64,000 nt of DNA from an uncultured Vampirovibrio sp. (GTDB lineage Bacteria > Cyanobacteriota > Vampirovibrionia > Gastranaerophilales > Gastranaerophilaceae), in the NCBI GenBank assembly GCA_910579975.1, contig CAJTWU010000001.1, forward strand, positions 1-64,000. Reading direction: 5' to 3'. The position numbers were made by a program, and so were the translations under genes. Positions 34,616 to 41,932 of the stretch are shown piece by piece (within the stretch, counting starts at the first letter, position 1; each line of letters starts with the position of its first letter). The notes under the pieces were generated by a model. That model was given only the letters and a program-made list of their open reading frames with translations. It searched no databases and was not told where the DNA came from.

Positions 34616-35138
34616 TATTTTGTTTTTTACTTGTCTTTCTGTAATGGCTTATGAAACAATTATAATTAAGTATCCTCCCGGAGAACATTGGATTAAAGCA
34701 TATTATAAGAAAAAGGGAAATGAAGCGATTTTGCAGTATGTTCCTAACGGGCAGTCAACAAATAACTGGCAAAGAACAATCGTAGTGCATTCATATAATG
34801 ACTCTGCTTATCCGGTGAATATATTTATGAATAATAATATTGCAATGATGCAAAAAACAAATCCTACCGCAAAATATAAAACCTTAAGAAACACTGCTAA
34901 TGATGCGATAGCCGGGAGATGTACTGATAATTACAAAAATATTGAGGCTCAATGTGAGTTTTTTAGGGTGACAAGAGCACATAATGCAGTAGTTAGTATA
35001 CATTATATTAATAAGAACAAAAACGATTTTTTATCGAATTATACTGTTTGGTATGAAATAATAAAGCGCGCTAAGTTTCTAAACAGCTATTATAGAAACG
35101 AAAGAACCTTCAACAAATCAGAGTATTTTGAGATATAG
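34593..35138 (+). CDS. Secreted protein of unknown function
   Basis: A 181-residue protein with a signal peptide (MKKVLLFSILFFTCLSVMA). The mature part is basic and rich in Tyr, Asn and Lys; stretches such as YPPGEHWIKAYYKKKGNEA and NGQSTNNWQRTIVVHSYND are visible. I recognise no domain. The ATG at 34593 has GGAG 9 nt upstream and fits the signal peptide; it overlaps the NIF3 gene by 23 nt, so it is last in the coaBC operon. About 130 nt separate it from fliF. Confidence 0.7.
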   Translation: MKKVLLFSILFFTCLSVMAYETIIIKYPPGEHWIKAYYKKKGNEAILQYVPNGQSTNNWQRTIVVHSYNDSAYPVNIFMNNNIAMMQKTNPTAKYKTLRNTANDAIAGRCTDNYKNIEAQCEFFRVTRAHNAVVSIHYINKNKNDFLSNYTVWYEIIKRAKFLNSYYRNERTFNKSEYFEI

Positions 35139-35267
35139 ATGATTAAAAAAAGTTTACAATTTGAAGTTTGCTTTCTTATGGGTTATTATTTATAGTGATA
35201 GACTGTGCGCGGGGACAAATAAAAACCAGCTCGTAGGTGAGACTACAGACTTGAAAAAAGGTTAAAA

Positions 35268-36812
35268 ATGGAAAATAATTATTTTGCGTTACTGGCAAAC
35301 GATGTGAAGAAACTTTGGAATGGTTTAGATGAGGGCCAAAAGCTTGGCATGCTCGGTTTAATTGTAGTTACAATTGTTGCAGCTACATTTTTCCTTTCAA
35401 AAGCTATGGAACCGGACTGGGTTGTTTTATATTCTGATTTGAATGAAGTCAATGCAATCAGCATTGTTGAAAATATGAAAAAGAACGGATATCAATACAA
35501 GGTTTCAGAAGATAAGAAAACTATCCTTGTTCCATCAAATACCAGAGATGATATGCGGATCTTTGTTGCCGAAAATGACTTAATCAAAAACGGTGATGGA
35601 GGTTTTGAACTTTTAGATGATATGTCATTGGGTTCAACTGATTTTAAGAACAAATTAACAAAACAAAGAATTTTTCAGGGAGAAATTACCCGTGCAATTG
35701 AAAAAATTCAGGGTATCAAATATGCAAAAGTTCAGTTAGCAGAGCCAGAGCGTTCTATTTTTGAAGATAATGATGAAAAACCTACTGCCTCTGTAATGCT
35801 CGTTTTAGAACCGGGCTATAAACTCAAAAGTGCACAGGTAAAGGCGATTAAAAATCTTGTTGCGTATTCTGTTCCAAGAATGACTCCTGAACAAGTTTTT
35901 ATTACAGACCAAAATGGCAACAGCTTGTCTGATGAAACTTCGAAAAACTCTACAGATATGGAAAGTTTCAAAACAAACCTTGAAAAACAAACATCTAAAA
36001 AAGTTTCAGATGTTTTAGAAAAAATTGTTGGCAAAGGCAATGTGTCTGTACAGGTTAATGCGGATATTGATTTTAATTCAGCTAAAGCAACTATTGAAAG
36101 CTATATACCGGCTAATGATAAAGGTGAAGGTGTTCTTGTAAGTTCACAAACTGAAGTTGAAACTTATGAAAACCCGAATAATGTGCCAAATACAGCTGAT
36201 GTAAATAGAAGAAATCTTAATTACTCTAAGCAGAAAACTGCTATGAATTATAATGTAACAAAAGAAGTCAAACAGGTAATTTATGCACCTGGTACAGTTA
36301 AGCGTATGTCAATTGCGGTTGCAATTAATAAAATACTTACCGAGTCTGAAAAAGAAGAAATAAAAGGGCTTGTTTTATCAGCAGCCGGTGTAGATTATGC
36401 CCGAGGAGATGTAATCTCTGTTTCAGGACTTCAGTTTGAGGGTGTTACAATTGATAAACAAGCAAATGAAGAAATGGCTAAACAGTATCAAAAAGAGCAG
36501 ACAATTTATATGTTAACTTCTTCTGTAATACCGTTAATTGTGGTTCTTGTGCTTGGCTGCTTTGCACTGTTTATCTTAAAAGGATTTGTTTCAAGAATTC
36601 CTTCTCCGGCAGCTTTAGAAAAGAAACCTCAAGAAGATCCACAGCAACGATTGCTGGAGGAAGAGGAAATGCGAGATAGCTCTCCGAGACTTGAGTTCAA
36701 CAAAAAAGAACTTCAATCTCAAAAGGAACAAAATATAACAGAATTGAATGAAGCAATTATGGCAGCGCCTGAAGATGCAGCTAAGTTGTTGACATCATAT
36801 ATAAGGGAGTAG
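35268..36812 (+). CDS. fliF: Flagellar MS-ring protein FliF
   Basis: A 514-residue inner-membrane protein that builds the MS ring of the basal body. The first transmembrane helix is at about 25-45 (LGMLGLIVVTIVAATFFL), followed by the secretin-like ring domains (WVVLYSDLNEVNAISIVENM, KNKLTKQRIFQGEITRAIE, AKVQLAEPERSIFE). The second transmembrane helix is at about 412-440 (MLTSSVIPLIVVLVLGCFAL). The C-terminal FliG-binding tail is acidic (LLEEEEMRD and later). AAAGG precedes the ATG. First gene of the fliF-fliG-fliH-fliI cluster. Confidence 0.96.
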   Translation: MENNYFALLANDVKKLWNGLDEGQKLGMLGLIVVTIVAATFFLSKAMEPDWVVLYSDLNEVNAISIVENMKKNGYQYKVSEDKKTILVPSNTRDDMRIFVAENDLIKNGDGGFELLDDMSLGSTDFKNKLTKQRIFQGEITRAIEKIQGIKYAKVQLAEPERSIFEDNDEKPTASVMLVLEPGYKLKSAQVKAIKNLVAYSVPRMTPEQVFITDQNGNSLSDETSKNSTDMESFKTNLEKQTSKKVSDVLEKIVGKGNVSVQVNADIDFNSAKATIESYIPANDKGEGVLVSSQTEVETYENPNNVPNTADVNRRNLNYSKQKTAMNYNVTKEVKQVIYAPGTVKRMSIAVAINKILTESEKEEIKGLVLSAAGVDYARGDVISVSGLQFEGVTIDKQANEEMAKQYQKEQTIYMLTSSVIPLIVVLVLGCFALFILKGFVSRIPSPAALEKKPQEDPQQRLLEEEEMRDSSPRLEFNKKELQSQKEQNITELNEAIMAAPEDAAKLLTSYIRE

Positions 36813-36907
36813 GTGCTACACACGTAGACATTGGGCACGGCTCAAGTTTAACATTCCAAAATATAAAGTAAAATTACAAGAACGCCTAAATAAGGACTAC
36901 CAGAAAC

Positions 36908-37957
36908 ATGGGTATTGAAGATATAAAGAAAGCAAAAGAGGAAGAGAAGAAGGTATTTAAGCGACCAAGCCAAAAGGTTGCGGCACTGCTTATTGCGTTA
37001 GGGCCAACTACTGCTTCAGAGATTTTGAAAAATATTAAGGATGAGGATTTGCTTGAACAAATTACTCTGGATATTGCTAATCTTGGAAAGGTTTCTGATG
37101 AGGATTTGAACGAAGTTCTTGCAGAGTTCAAGACTGTTTTTCAGGCAAAAAACTATATTACACAGGGCGGTGTGGCTTATGCTAAACAACTTCTTGCACA
37201 AGCTTATGGCGATGCAGAGGCTGCACAAATGCTTGAAAAAGTTAACTCTATGGTTAATACTAATCCGTTCTATTTCTTGAATGAAGCAGACCCTTCTCAG
37301 CTTGCAAGTACATTTTCTTCTGAAAATCCTCAGCTTTTAGCTTTGATTTTGGCATATGTTAAACCTGAACTTGCTGCTCAGGTTCTTGCATTTTTGCCTC
37401 CTGATATTCAAGCTGTTGTATCAATGAGAATTGCTGATATGACACCTACAAACCCTGAAATCCTTTCAACAATTGAAGATATAGTACAGAGAAAGTTTTC
37501 AGCACTTTTGGTTCAGGATTTCTCAAATGCCGGTGGTGTAGAGTCTTTAGCAAATATCTTGAACTGTTGCGACAGGGGTACAGAAAAAAATATTATGGAA
37601 TGGCTCGATATCGAGAACCAGAAAATGGCTCAGGAAGTTCGGGATCTTATGTTTGTATTCGAAGATATTATTATTCTCGACGACAGAAGTATTCAAAGGC
37701 TGCTTAGAGAAATTGACAGTAAACAACTTGCTCTTGCGCTTAAAGGTACTAAGGAAGAAATTAAAGATAAAGTTTATAAGAATATGTCTGAAAGAGCTCG
37801 TCAAATGCTCAAAGACGATATGGAATATCTTGGACCTGTTCGTGCAAAGGAAGTTCAAGAGGCACAAACTGCTATTGTTAACGCAATTAGAACACTTGAA
37901 GCTACAGGCGAAATTACTATTACCAGAGCTAGTGTTGAGGATGAATTAATTGAGTAA
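36908..37957 (+). CDS. fliG: Flagellar motor switch protein FliG
   Basis: A 349-residue C-ring protein that carries torque. The N-terminal FliF-binding part (VAALLIALGPTTASEILKN) is at residue 20. The middle domain has the EHPQ-like SENPQLLALILAYVKPELAAQVL near 135 and LPPDIQAVVSMRIA. The C-terminal domain has MFVFEDIIILDDRSIQRLLREI near 250 with the charged torque helix KGTKEEIKDKVYKNMSERA. Length is normal. It starts 95 nt after fliF with a weak AAGGAC site, and its end overlaps the fliH start by 8 nt. Confidence 0.96.
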   Translation: MGIEDIKKAKEEEKKVFKRPSQKVAALLIALGPTTASEILKNIKDEDLLEQITLDIANLGKVSDEDLNEVLAEFKTVFQAKNYITQGGVAYAKQLLAQAYGDAEAAQMLEKVNSMVNTNPFYFLNEADPSQLASTFSSENPQLLALILAYVKPELAAQVLAFLPPDIQAVVSMRIADMTPTNPEILSTIEDIVQRKFSALLVQDFSNAGGVESLANILNCCDRGTEKNIMEWLDIENQKMAQEVRDLMFVFEDIIILDDRSIQRLLREIDSKQLALALKGTKEEIKDKVYKNMSERARQMLKDDMEYLGPVRAKEVQEAQTAIVNAIRTLEATGEITITRASVEDELIE

Positions 37958-38699
37958 TAGAATTAAAAGTGATGATATCCAAATAGGCAGTAATTATATT
38001 TTGCCTATTGAGCAGTCTAATGTTACTGTTCAACAGGCTAAAGTTAAAAAAATTATTGCAGAAACTGATGCTAAAGCGCAGCAGATTATTGACGGTGCAG
38101 AAAATAAATCACAAATAATTGTTCAAACAGCAAATAATGAAGCTCAAAGAATTATTGAAGAGGCTAGAAGAAAAGCTCAGGAAGAATATGATACAATCAA
38201 AAACCAGGCTTATCAGGAAGGCTTTGCGCAAGGCGAACAGGATGGACTCAATAAGTTCCAAAATGATGCTCATCAGGCATTGGACTCGCTTAATACAATG
38301 GCTTCAAGCGTGTTTGATATGAAGAAAAATATTATTGACTCTGCGACTCTTGATATTATAGAACTCGTTAGTGCAATAGCTGATAAAGTTTGTCATGTTA
38401 GATTTGATGAAGAGGTTTTAAAAAATATAACAATTGATGCAATTAAACAACTTAATGAGAAGGAAAATATTACAATTATTGTAAATCCTGAATTAGTTGA
38501 CAATATTAATAACCTTGTTCCTGATTTTAGAGAAGAAATTCCAAAACTTGAGACAATAAGAATTATCGAAGATAATTCTGTTTCTCCGGATGGTGTTATT
38601 GTTGAAACATTGAATACAAGACTTGACTCGCGAGTTTCTGTTCAAATAGAAGAAATTGCTCAAAAAATGCTTACGGGTGCCGGTGATGAGCTGGAATAA
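37950..38699 (+). CDS. fliH: Flagellar assembly protein FliH
   Basis: A 249-residue regulator of the export ATPase FliI. The N-terminal half is a long charged coiled coil (residues 30-110), with the export-family hinge QEGFAQGEQDGLNKF near 90. The C-terminal half has the FliH/V-ATPase-E-like fold (ADKVCHVRFDEEVLKNITIDA). The apparent start is TTG at 37950 inside the fliG end, with GAGG 9 nt upstream. Its 3' end overlaps fliI. Confidence 0.88.
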   Translation: MSNRIKSDDIQIGSNYILPIEQSNVTVQQAKVKKIIAETDAKAQQIIDGAENKSQIIVQTANNEAQRIIEEARRKAQEEYDTIKNQAYQEGFAQGEQDGLNKFQNDAHQALDSLNTMASSVFDMKKNIIDSATLDIIELVSAIADKVCHVRFDEEVLKNITIDAIKQLNEKENITIIVNPELVDNINNLVPDFREEIPKLETIRIIEDNSVSPDGVIVETLNTRLDSRVSVQIEEIAQKMLTGAGDELE

Positions 38700-40011
38700 A
38701 GATAATTATTTAGACATAATAAAGAAAACCAAAACAATCAAAGAAATTGGCAAGATTACTGAAATTATCGGACTTACAATTGAGTCGGACGGTCCGAAGT
38801 CTTCAATAGGTGATTTGTGTTATATTTATAACGATTATAATGATGCTCCTACAATGGCTGAAGTTGTTGGTTTTAAGAAAGATAAAATCCTTTTAATGCC
38901 TTTGGGTTCACCTGATGGAATACGTCCCGGTGCAAATGTTGTTAACACGGGAAGTGCAATGAAAATTGGAGTTGGAAATCAGCTTATTGGAAGGGTCTTA
39001 GATGGCTTAGGACGACCGATTGATACATTAGGTGATATCAGGTTTTCTGAATATCGTTCAACCAGAGCTGAAGCGATTAATCCATTGAAACGAAAACGTA
39101 TTTCTGAACCGCTTGCTTTGGGGATAAAATCAGTTGACGGATTTGCAACAGTTGGTAAGGGACAAAGAATGGGTATTTTTGCCGGTTCCGGTGTTGGTAA
39201 GAGTACTACACTTGGTATGATGGCAAAAAATACTTCTGCTGATTTGAATGTTATAGCGCTTGTGGGTGAACGCGGACGTGAGGTTAAAGAATTTATTGAA
39301 GAAATCCTTGGCACAGAGGGTATGAAACGCTCCATTGTTATTGCAGCGACTTCTGAACAGCCCTCATTAGTTAAGATTAAGGCTGCTTTTGTTGCAACAA
39401 CTATTGCTGAATACTTTAGAGATAAAGGTATGGATGTTTTGTTTATGCTGGACTCTGTTACCCGTATCGCTATGGCACAAAGAGAAGTCGGTCTTGCAAT
39501 TGGTGAACCGCCGGCAACAAGAGGTTATACTCCTTCTGTATTTGCTATGATGCCAAAACTTATGGAACGTGCAGGTACAACAGAAAATGGAACTATTACA
39601 GGTCTTTATACCGTATTGGTTGAAGGGGATGATTTCAACGAGCCTATTTCAGATACAGCAAGAAGTATTTTGGATGGTCATATTATGCTTTCACGTGCTT
39701 TGGCACACAAAAACCATTATCCCGCAATTGATGTTTTACAATCACTGAGCCGTGTTATGGGTGATGTTACACAAGATGAACACCGTCGGGCGGCGGGAGC
39801 TATAAGGAATTTACTTGCAGTACATGCGAAAAATGAGGATTTGATTAATATCGGAGCATATGTGAATGGTTCTGACCCTGTTTGTGATAAGGCGATTGCG
39901 CTTATGGGACAAATTGACGGGTTTTTGAAACAGTCTGTTAAAGACAAGATTGATTATGAGGAAACCATAAATTCGCTTGTTGAATTGGGAAGGCTTTCGG
40001 GATTGAGTTAA
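38686..40011 (+). CDS. fliI: Flagellum-specific ATP synthase/export ATPase FliI
   Basis: A 441-residue hexameric ATPase driving flagellar protein export. Walker A is FAGSGVGKSTTLGMM near residue 165, then ALVGERGREVKEFIEE, Walker B DVLFMLDSVTRIAMAQREVG, and PPATRGYTPSVFAMMPKLMERAG, typical of the FliI/YscN group. I chose ATG 38686 because the protein then begins at the usual place; it overlaps fliH by 14 nt. The TAA overlaps the ATG of the phosphopantetheinyl transferase gene. fliJ is not seen next to it. Confidence 0.95.
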   Translation: MSWNKDNYLDIIKKTKTIKEIGKITEIIGLTIESDGPKSSIGDLCYIYNDYNDAPTMAEVVGFKKDKILLMPLGSPDGIRPGANVVNTGSAMKIGVGNQLIGRVLDGLGRPIDTLGDIRFSEYRSTRAEAINPLKRKRISEPLALGIKSVDGFATVGKGQRMGIFAGSGVGKSTTLGMMAKNTSADLNVIALVGERGREVKEFIEEILGTEGMKRSIVIAATSEQPSLVKIKAAFVATTIAEYFRDKGMDVLFMLDSVTRIAMAQREVGLAIGEPPATRGYTPSVFAMMPKLMERAGTTENGTITGLYTVLVEGDDFNEPISDTARSILDGHIMLSRALAHKNHYPAIDVLQSLSRVMGDVTQDEHRRAAGAIRNLLAVHAKNEDLINIGAYVNGSDPVCDKAIALMGQIDGFLKQSVKDKIDYEETINSLVELGRLSGLS

Positions 40012-40523
40012 TGGATATTTTTGTAATTGAAATAAAAGATGCTGATAATGTGCACATGGAGCTTTTAAAGGAGTTTCAAAAAAAAGAGATTTCTGACCCT
40101 GAAAAATGGAATGCGCATTGTTTTTCTTATTTGATGGTTGATAGAGTTTTAAGAGAATTTTATAAGATTGAAGACCGTGAAGTAGTATTTGATGGTAAAA
40201 AACCTGTTTTAAAAAACGGTTCAAAACATTTTTCAATAAGTCATTCAGGAAGATTTGCGGCACTTGCGTTTTCAGATTATAATTGCGGGATTGATATTGA
40301 AAATATTAAGTTGAGAGAATTTGAAAAGATTTCTAAACGCATGGGGTTTGAATGCGCAACATTAGAGGATTTTTATAAGGCTTGGACGAAATTTGAAGCA
40401 GATTATAAATTGAGTGTTCCTCCTCAAAAGAATAAGTATTACAGGATTGAAGACTATGCCCTGACTGTTTCGAGTGTGAATGTAAAAGAGGAATTTAATA
40501 TTTATCTGGATGCTGGAGATTAA
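40011..40523 (+). CDS. Short 4'-phosphopantetheinyl transferase (Sfp type)
   Basis: A 170-residue enzyme that would attach phosphopantetheine from CoA to carrier proteins. KPVLKNGSKHFSISHSGRFA, the metal-binding GIDIENIKLREFE near residue 92, and the helix FYKAWTKFEADYKLS near 120 match the Sfp pattern (GxDIE and WxxKEA). It is shorter than most Sfp enzymes (220-240 residues) at both ends. It is coupled to fliI by TAATG; a carrier protein or NRPS/PKS partner is not seen, so the link to flagella is only positional. Confidence 0.8.
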   Translation: MDIFVIEIKDADNVHMELLKEFQKKEISDPEKWNAHCFSYLMVDRVLREFYKIEDREVVFDGKKPVLKNGSKHFSISHSGRFAALAFSDYNCGIDIENIKLREFEKISKRMGFECATLEDFYKAWTKFEADYKLSVPPQKNKYYRIEDYALTVSSVNVKEEFNIYLDAGD

Positions 40524-40606
40524 TTTATTCTAAAATGACAACTCTCATTGGGTAGAAAGTTATATAAGTTAATTACATAATTAATTTGTTATACCAATAT
40601 TATCAA

Positions 40607-40780
40607 ATGAGGTTGAATGGAATGGCAAAAATTTATATTAAACAAGGCAAAAGAATAAAAATTGCAGTACTCATGTTAGAGTATCTAAGAAAAATGTATG
40701 AAAGAAAACAGAACATTACTACTAAGTTTGGTATAGATTTTACTACTTCGATTATCAATATATTAGAAAATAATTTGTGA
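40607..40780 (+). CDS. Possible small basic protein
   Basis: A short ORF of 57 codons (or 52 from ATG 40622, which has AGG about 10 nt upstream). The peptide is basic with a helical middle (IAVLMLEYLRKMYERKQ). No family recognised. It sits between the flagellar operon and the XRE regulator, with the same orientation. Confidence 0.35.
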   Translation: MRLNGMAKIYIKQGKRIKIAVLMLEYLRKMYERKQNITTKFGIDFTTSIINILENNL

Positions 40781-40786
40781 TAAACT

Positions 40787-40832
40787 AGTACTTATTATAT
40801 TATAATTTTATATAACTATTTGAAAGTACTTA
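40787..40832 (+). promoter_or_regulatory. Repeated motif flanking the -10 box of the XRE regulator
   Basis: AGTACTTA occurs at 40787-40794 and 40825-40832, on either side of TATAAT (40801-40806). AAGTACTT is self-complementary, so the copies may be operator half-pairs bound by the adjacent HTH protein. Confidence 0.4.
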
Positions 40833-40847
40833 CATCTTCAGAATACC

Positions 40848-41051
40848 ATGATTAAAAACAACTTCGCAAAATTATTAGCAGAAAAAGGATATGATTGTAG
40901 AGATATTGTCAAAATGACTGGTCTTGATAATCATATTGTGAGGAAAATTTATAAATCCCAAACAACACGTATAGATTTTAATACTCTTGATAAATTGTGT
41001 TTTGCTCTTGAGTGTAATACAAGCGATATTTTTAAATATGTACAGGATTGA
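40848..41051 (+). CDS. Small XRE-family helix-turn-helix regulator
   Basis: A 67-residue single-domain protein of the Cro/CI type (YozG-like). The N-terminal helix (NNFAKLLAEKGYDCRDIVKM) leads into the recognition region TGLDNHIVRKIYKSQTTRID, and the tail ends with LDKLCFALECNTSDIFKYV, the usual form for this family. No Shine-Dalgarno is strong. It lies directly upstream, same strand, of the 23-codon hydrophobic ORF unit, and paired copies of AGTACTTA around its promoter suggest autoregulation. Confidence 0.85.
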   Translation: MIKNNFAKLLAEKGYDCRDIVKMTGLDNHIVRKIYKSQTTRIDFNTLDKLCFALECNTSDIFKYVQD

Positions 41052-41098
41052 TGCAATTTATAGCAAGCTAAGTAATAAATATCAACCTTGTAAATATA

Positions 41099-41127
41099 TT
41101 GATATCTGTGTATTTTTATTATATAAT
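41099..41127 (+). promoter_or_regulatory. Near-consensus promoter of the structured small-ORF RNA
   Basis: TTGATA (41099-41104) and TATAAT (41122-41127) are spaced by exactly 17 nt. Transcription should begin near 41134, at the AAGTACAGGCA sequence that recurs as its complement at the 3' end of the unit. Confidence 0.7.
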
Positions 41128-41165
41128 ATTTAAGAAGTACAGGCAAAAGATTTTAGTTATTAAAA

Positions 41166-41309
41166 CGCTGATTTTCATTTAGGAAAGGAGGTCGCTATGA
41201 TAATTAAAATCAGCGAAAAAGAACTAATACTAATAATAGCATTAGTTCTTATAGCCAAAGTCCTATAATTAGGAGGCAGGTTTGGGTGCTTTCGCCCACC
41301 CATGCCTGT
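41166..41309 (-). ncRNA. Candidate antisense RNA to the small-ORF transcript
   Basis: On the minus strand TTGAAA (41343-41338) and TAAAAT (41321-41316) are 16 nt apart, predicting a start near 41309. The inverted repeat 41206-41215/41166-41175 followed by TTTTA on this strand could terminate it. Such an RNA of about 145 nt would cover the entire peptide ORF. AT-rich DNA gives chance promoter matches, so this is tentative. Confidence 0.3.
41197..41268 (+). CDS. 23-residue hydrophobic peptide, candidate type I toxin
   Basis: A short ORF with a very strong AAAGGAGGT site 4 nt upstream. The peptide begins MIIKISEKE and continues as a single hydrophobic helix of Leu, Ile, Val and Ala (LILIIALVLIAKVL). 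It is the right length and composition for a small membrane-acting peptide of the Ibs/Fst/AapA sort, but it is not recognisably a member of a known family. The gene has its own promoter and terminator and lies behind an XRE regulator. It could instead be a non-toxic membrane microprotein. The RNA structure around it is the main argument. Confidence 0.6.
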   Translation: MIIKISEKELILIIALVLIAKVL

Positions 41310-41320
41310 ACTTTTATTTT
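41277..41320 (+). terminator. Terminator of the small-ORF RNA
   Basis: Starting with CAGG (41277-41280), a 12-pair stem with one mismatch closes against 41297-41308, followed by CTTTTATTTT. Its 3' arm shares bases with the 11-nt segment complementary to the RNA 5' end. Confidence 0.8.
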
Positions 41321-41321
41321 A

Positions 41322-41520
41322 ACTTATTTTAAAAGTTTTTCAAGTCTATATCCTACTTCAATTATTGTTGTAAACCATGCCCGCATGTGATTTAGTGTAA
41401 AAAATACACCGAACGGCTGGTAACTCGTTGGGCTATTTTTAAGTGTAAAAATGACATTTTATCCTTAAAAGCTCATAAATACTGGGTTTTTATTTGCTTA
41501 ACAAAAGTTCATACACCCCC
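41322..41520. other. Gene-free stretch between the small-ORF unit and the 41609 gene
   Basis: No supported gene. On the minus strand a frame open from about 41455 to 41324 encodes a protein-like stretch including SPTSYQPFGVFF and MRAWFTTIIEVGYRLEKLLK, lacking a ribosome site. It may be part of a repeated element around the small-ORF unit. Confidence 0.3.
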
Positions 41521-41549
41521 TTGACAAAAAAAAATGTATGGTGCATAAT
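41521..41549 (+). promoter_or_regulatory. Promoter of the 41609 gene
   Basis: TTGACA (41521-41526) and CATAAT (41544-41549) with 17-nt spacing. The leader then contains TCACC-GGA-GGTGA (41593-41605), a small stem that includes the ribosome-binding site itself. Confidence 0.65.
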
Positions 41550-41608
41550 AAAAATGTTGAATGAAGTGTACGAAAAACACTTAATAAGAAAATCACCGGA
41601 GGTGACAA

Positions 41609-41872
41609 ATGAAAATAAACGCTATAAACAATATAAACTTTAAAGAAAATACTTTATCAAGAGAAATGAACTCTGAAAGTGCAATCCTTATGTTAAGAGA
41701 CCCAAATGCTTCTATCAGATTTCAACAGGCTCAAGAATATGCCAGAAAAGCCGATTCTGTTGACTCAAATCCGTTCGTTGCATTAGGTTACAAATTATAT
41801 AGAACTTTCAATCTTCTTAAAAACAATGAAGGTTCTGAAGCCGAAAATAAGCAATTCAGAGCAATTGCATAA
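41609..41872 (+). CDS. Small protein with INN-NFK N-terminal motif, unknown function
   Basis: An 87-residue soluble protein opening MKINAINNINFKENTLSRE; the rest is helical and charged (IRFQQAQEYARKADSV). No known domain. It has a near-consensus promoter, a GGAGGTGA ribosome site 3 nt from the ATG, and a T-rich hairpin-like sequence after the stop (TAGCGGTAG to CTATCGCT near 41906-41929). The N-terminal motif resembles that of the unrelated-looking protein at 59551-60126. Confidence 0.75.
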   Translation: MKINAINNINFKENTLSREMNSESAILMLRDPNASIRFQQAQEYARKADSVDSNPFVALGYKLYRTFNLLKNNEGSEAENKQFRAIA

Positions 41873-41932
41873 CAAATTTCTATAATATAATACACACACA
41901 TAATTAGCGGTAGTTTTATCTATCGCTTTTTT

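Larger units (their letters stand above)
41135..41313 (+). other. RNA with perfectly complementary 5' and 3' ends and sequestered RBS
   Basis: The first 11 nt of the predicted transcript (41135-41145) are the perfect reverse complement of 41303-41313. Those 3' bases are also the descending arm of the terminator hairpin, so two mutually exclusive foldings exist. Inside, CGCTGATTTT (41166-41175) pairs with AAAATCAGCG (41206-41215), enclosing the AAAGGAGGT ribosome site and the ATG in a 30-nt loop. A third 10-bp inverted repeat (41219-41228 with 41241-41250) lies within the coding part. This is the layout of type I toxin mRNAs that are translationally silent until processed. An alternative reading is a 179-bp element with 11-bp terminal inverted repeats. 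Confidence 0.6.

Noticed and set aside
35279..38322. Overlapping long frames inside fliF, fliG and fliH on both strands
   Set aside because: They lack ribosome sites and lie wholly within well-recognised flagellar genes; shadows of AT-rich coding sequence.
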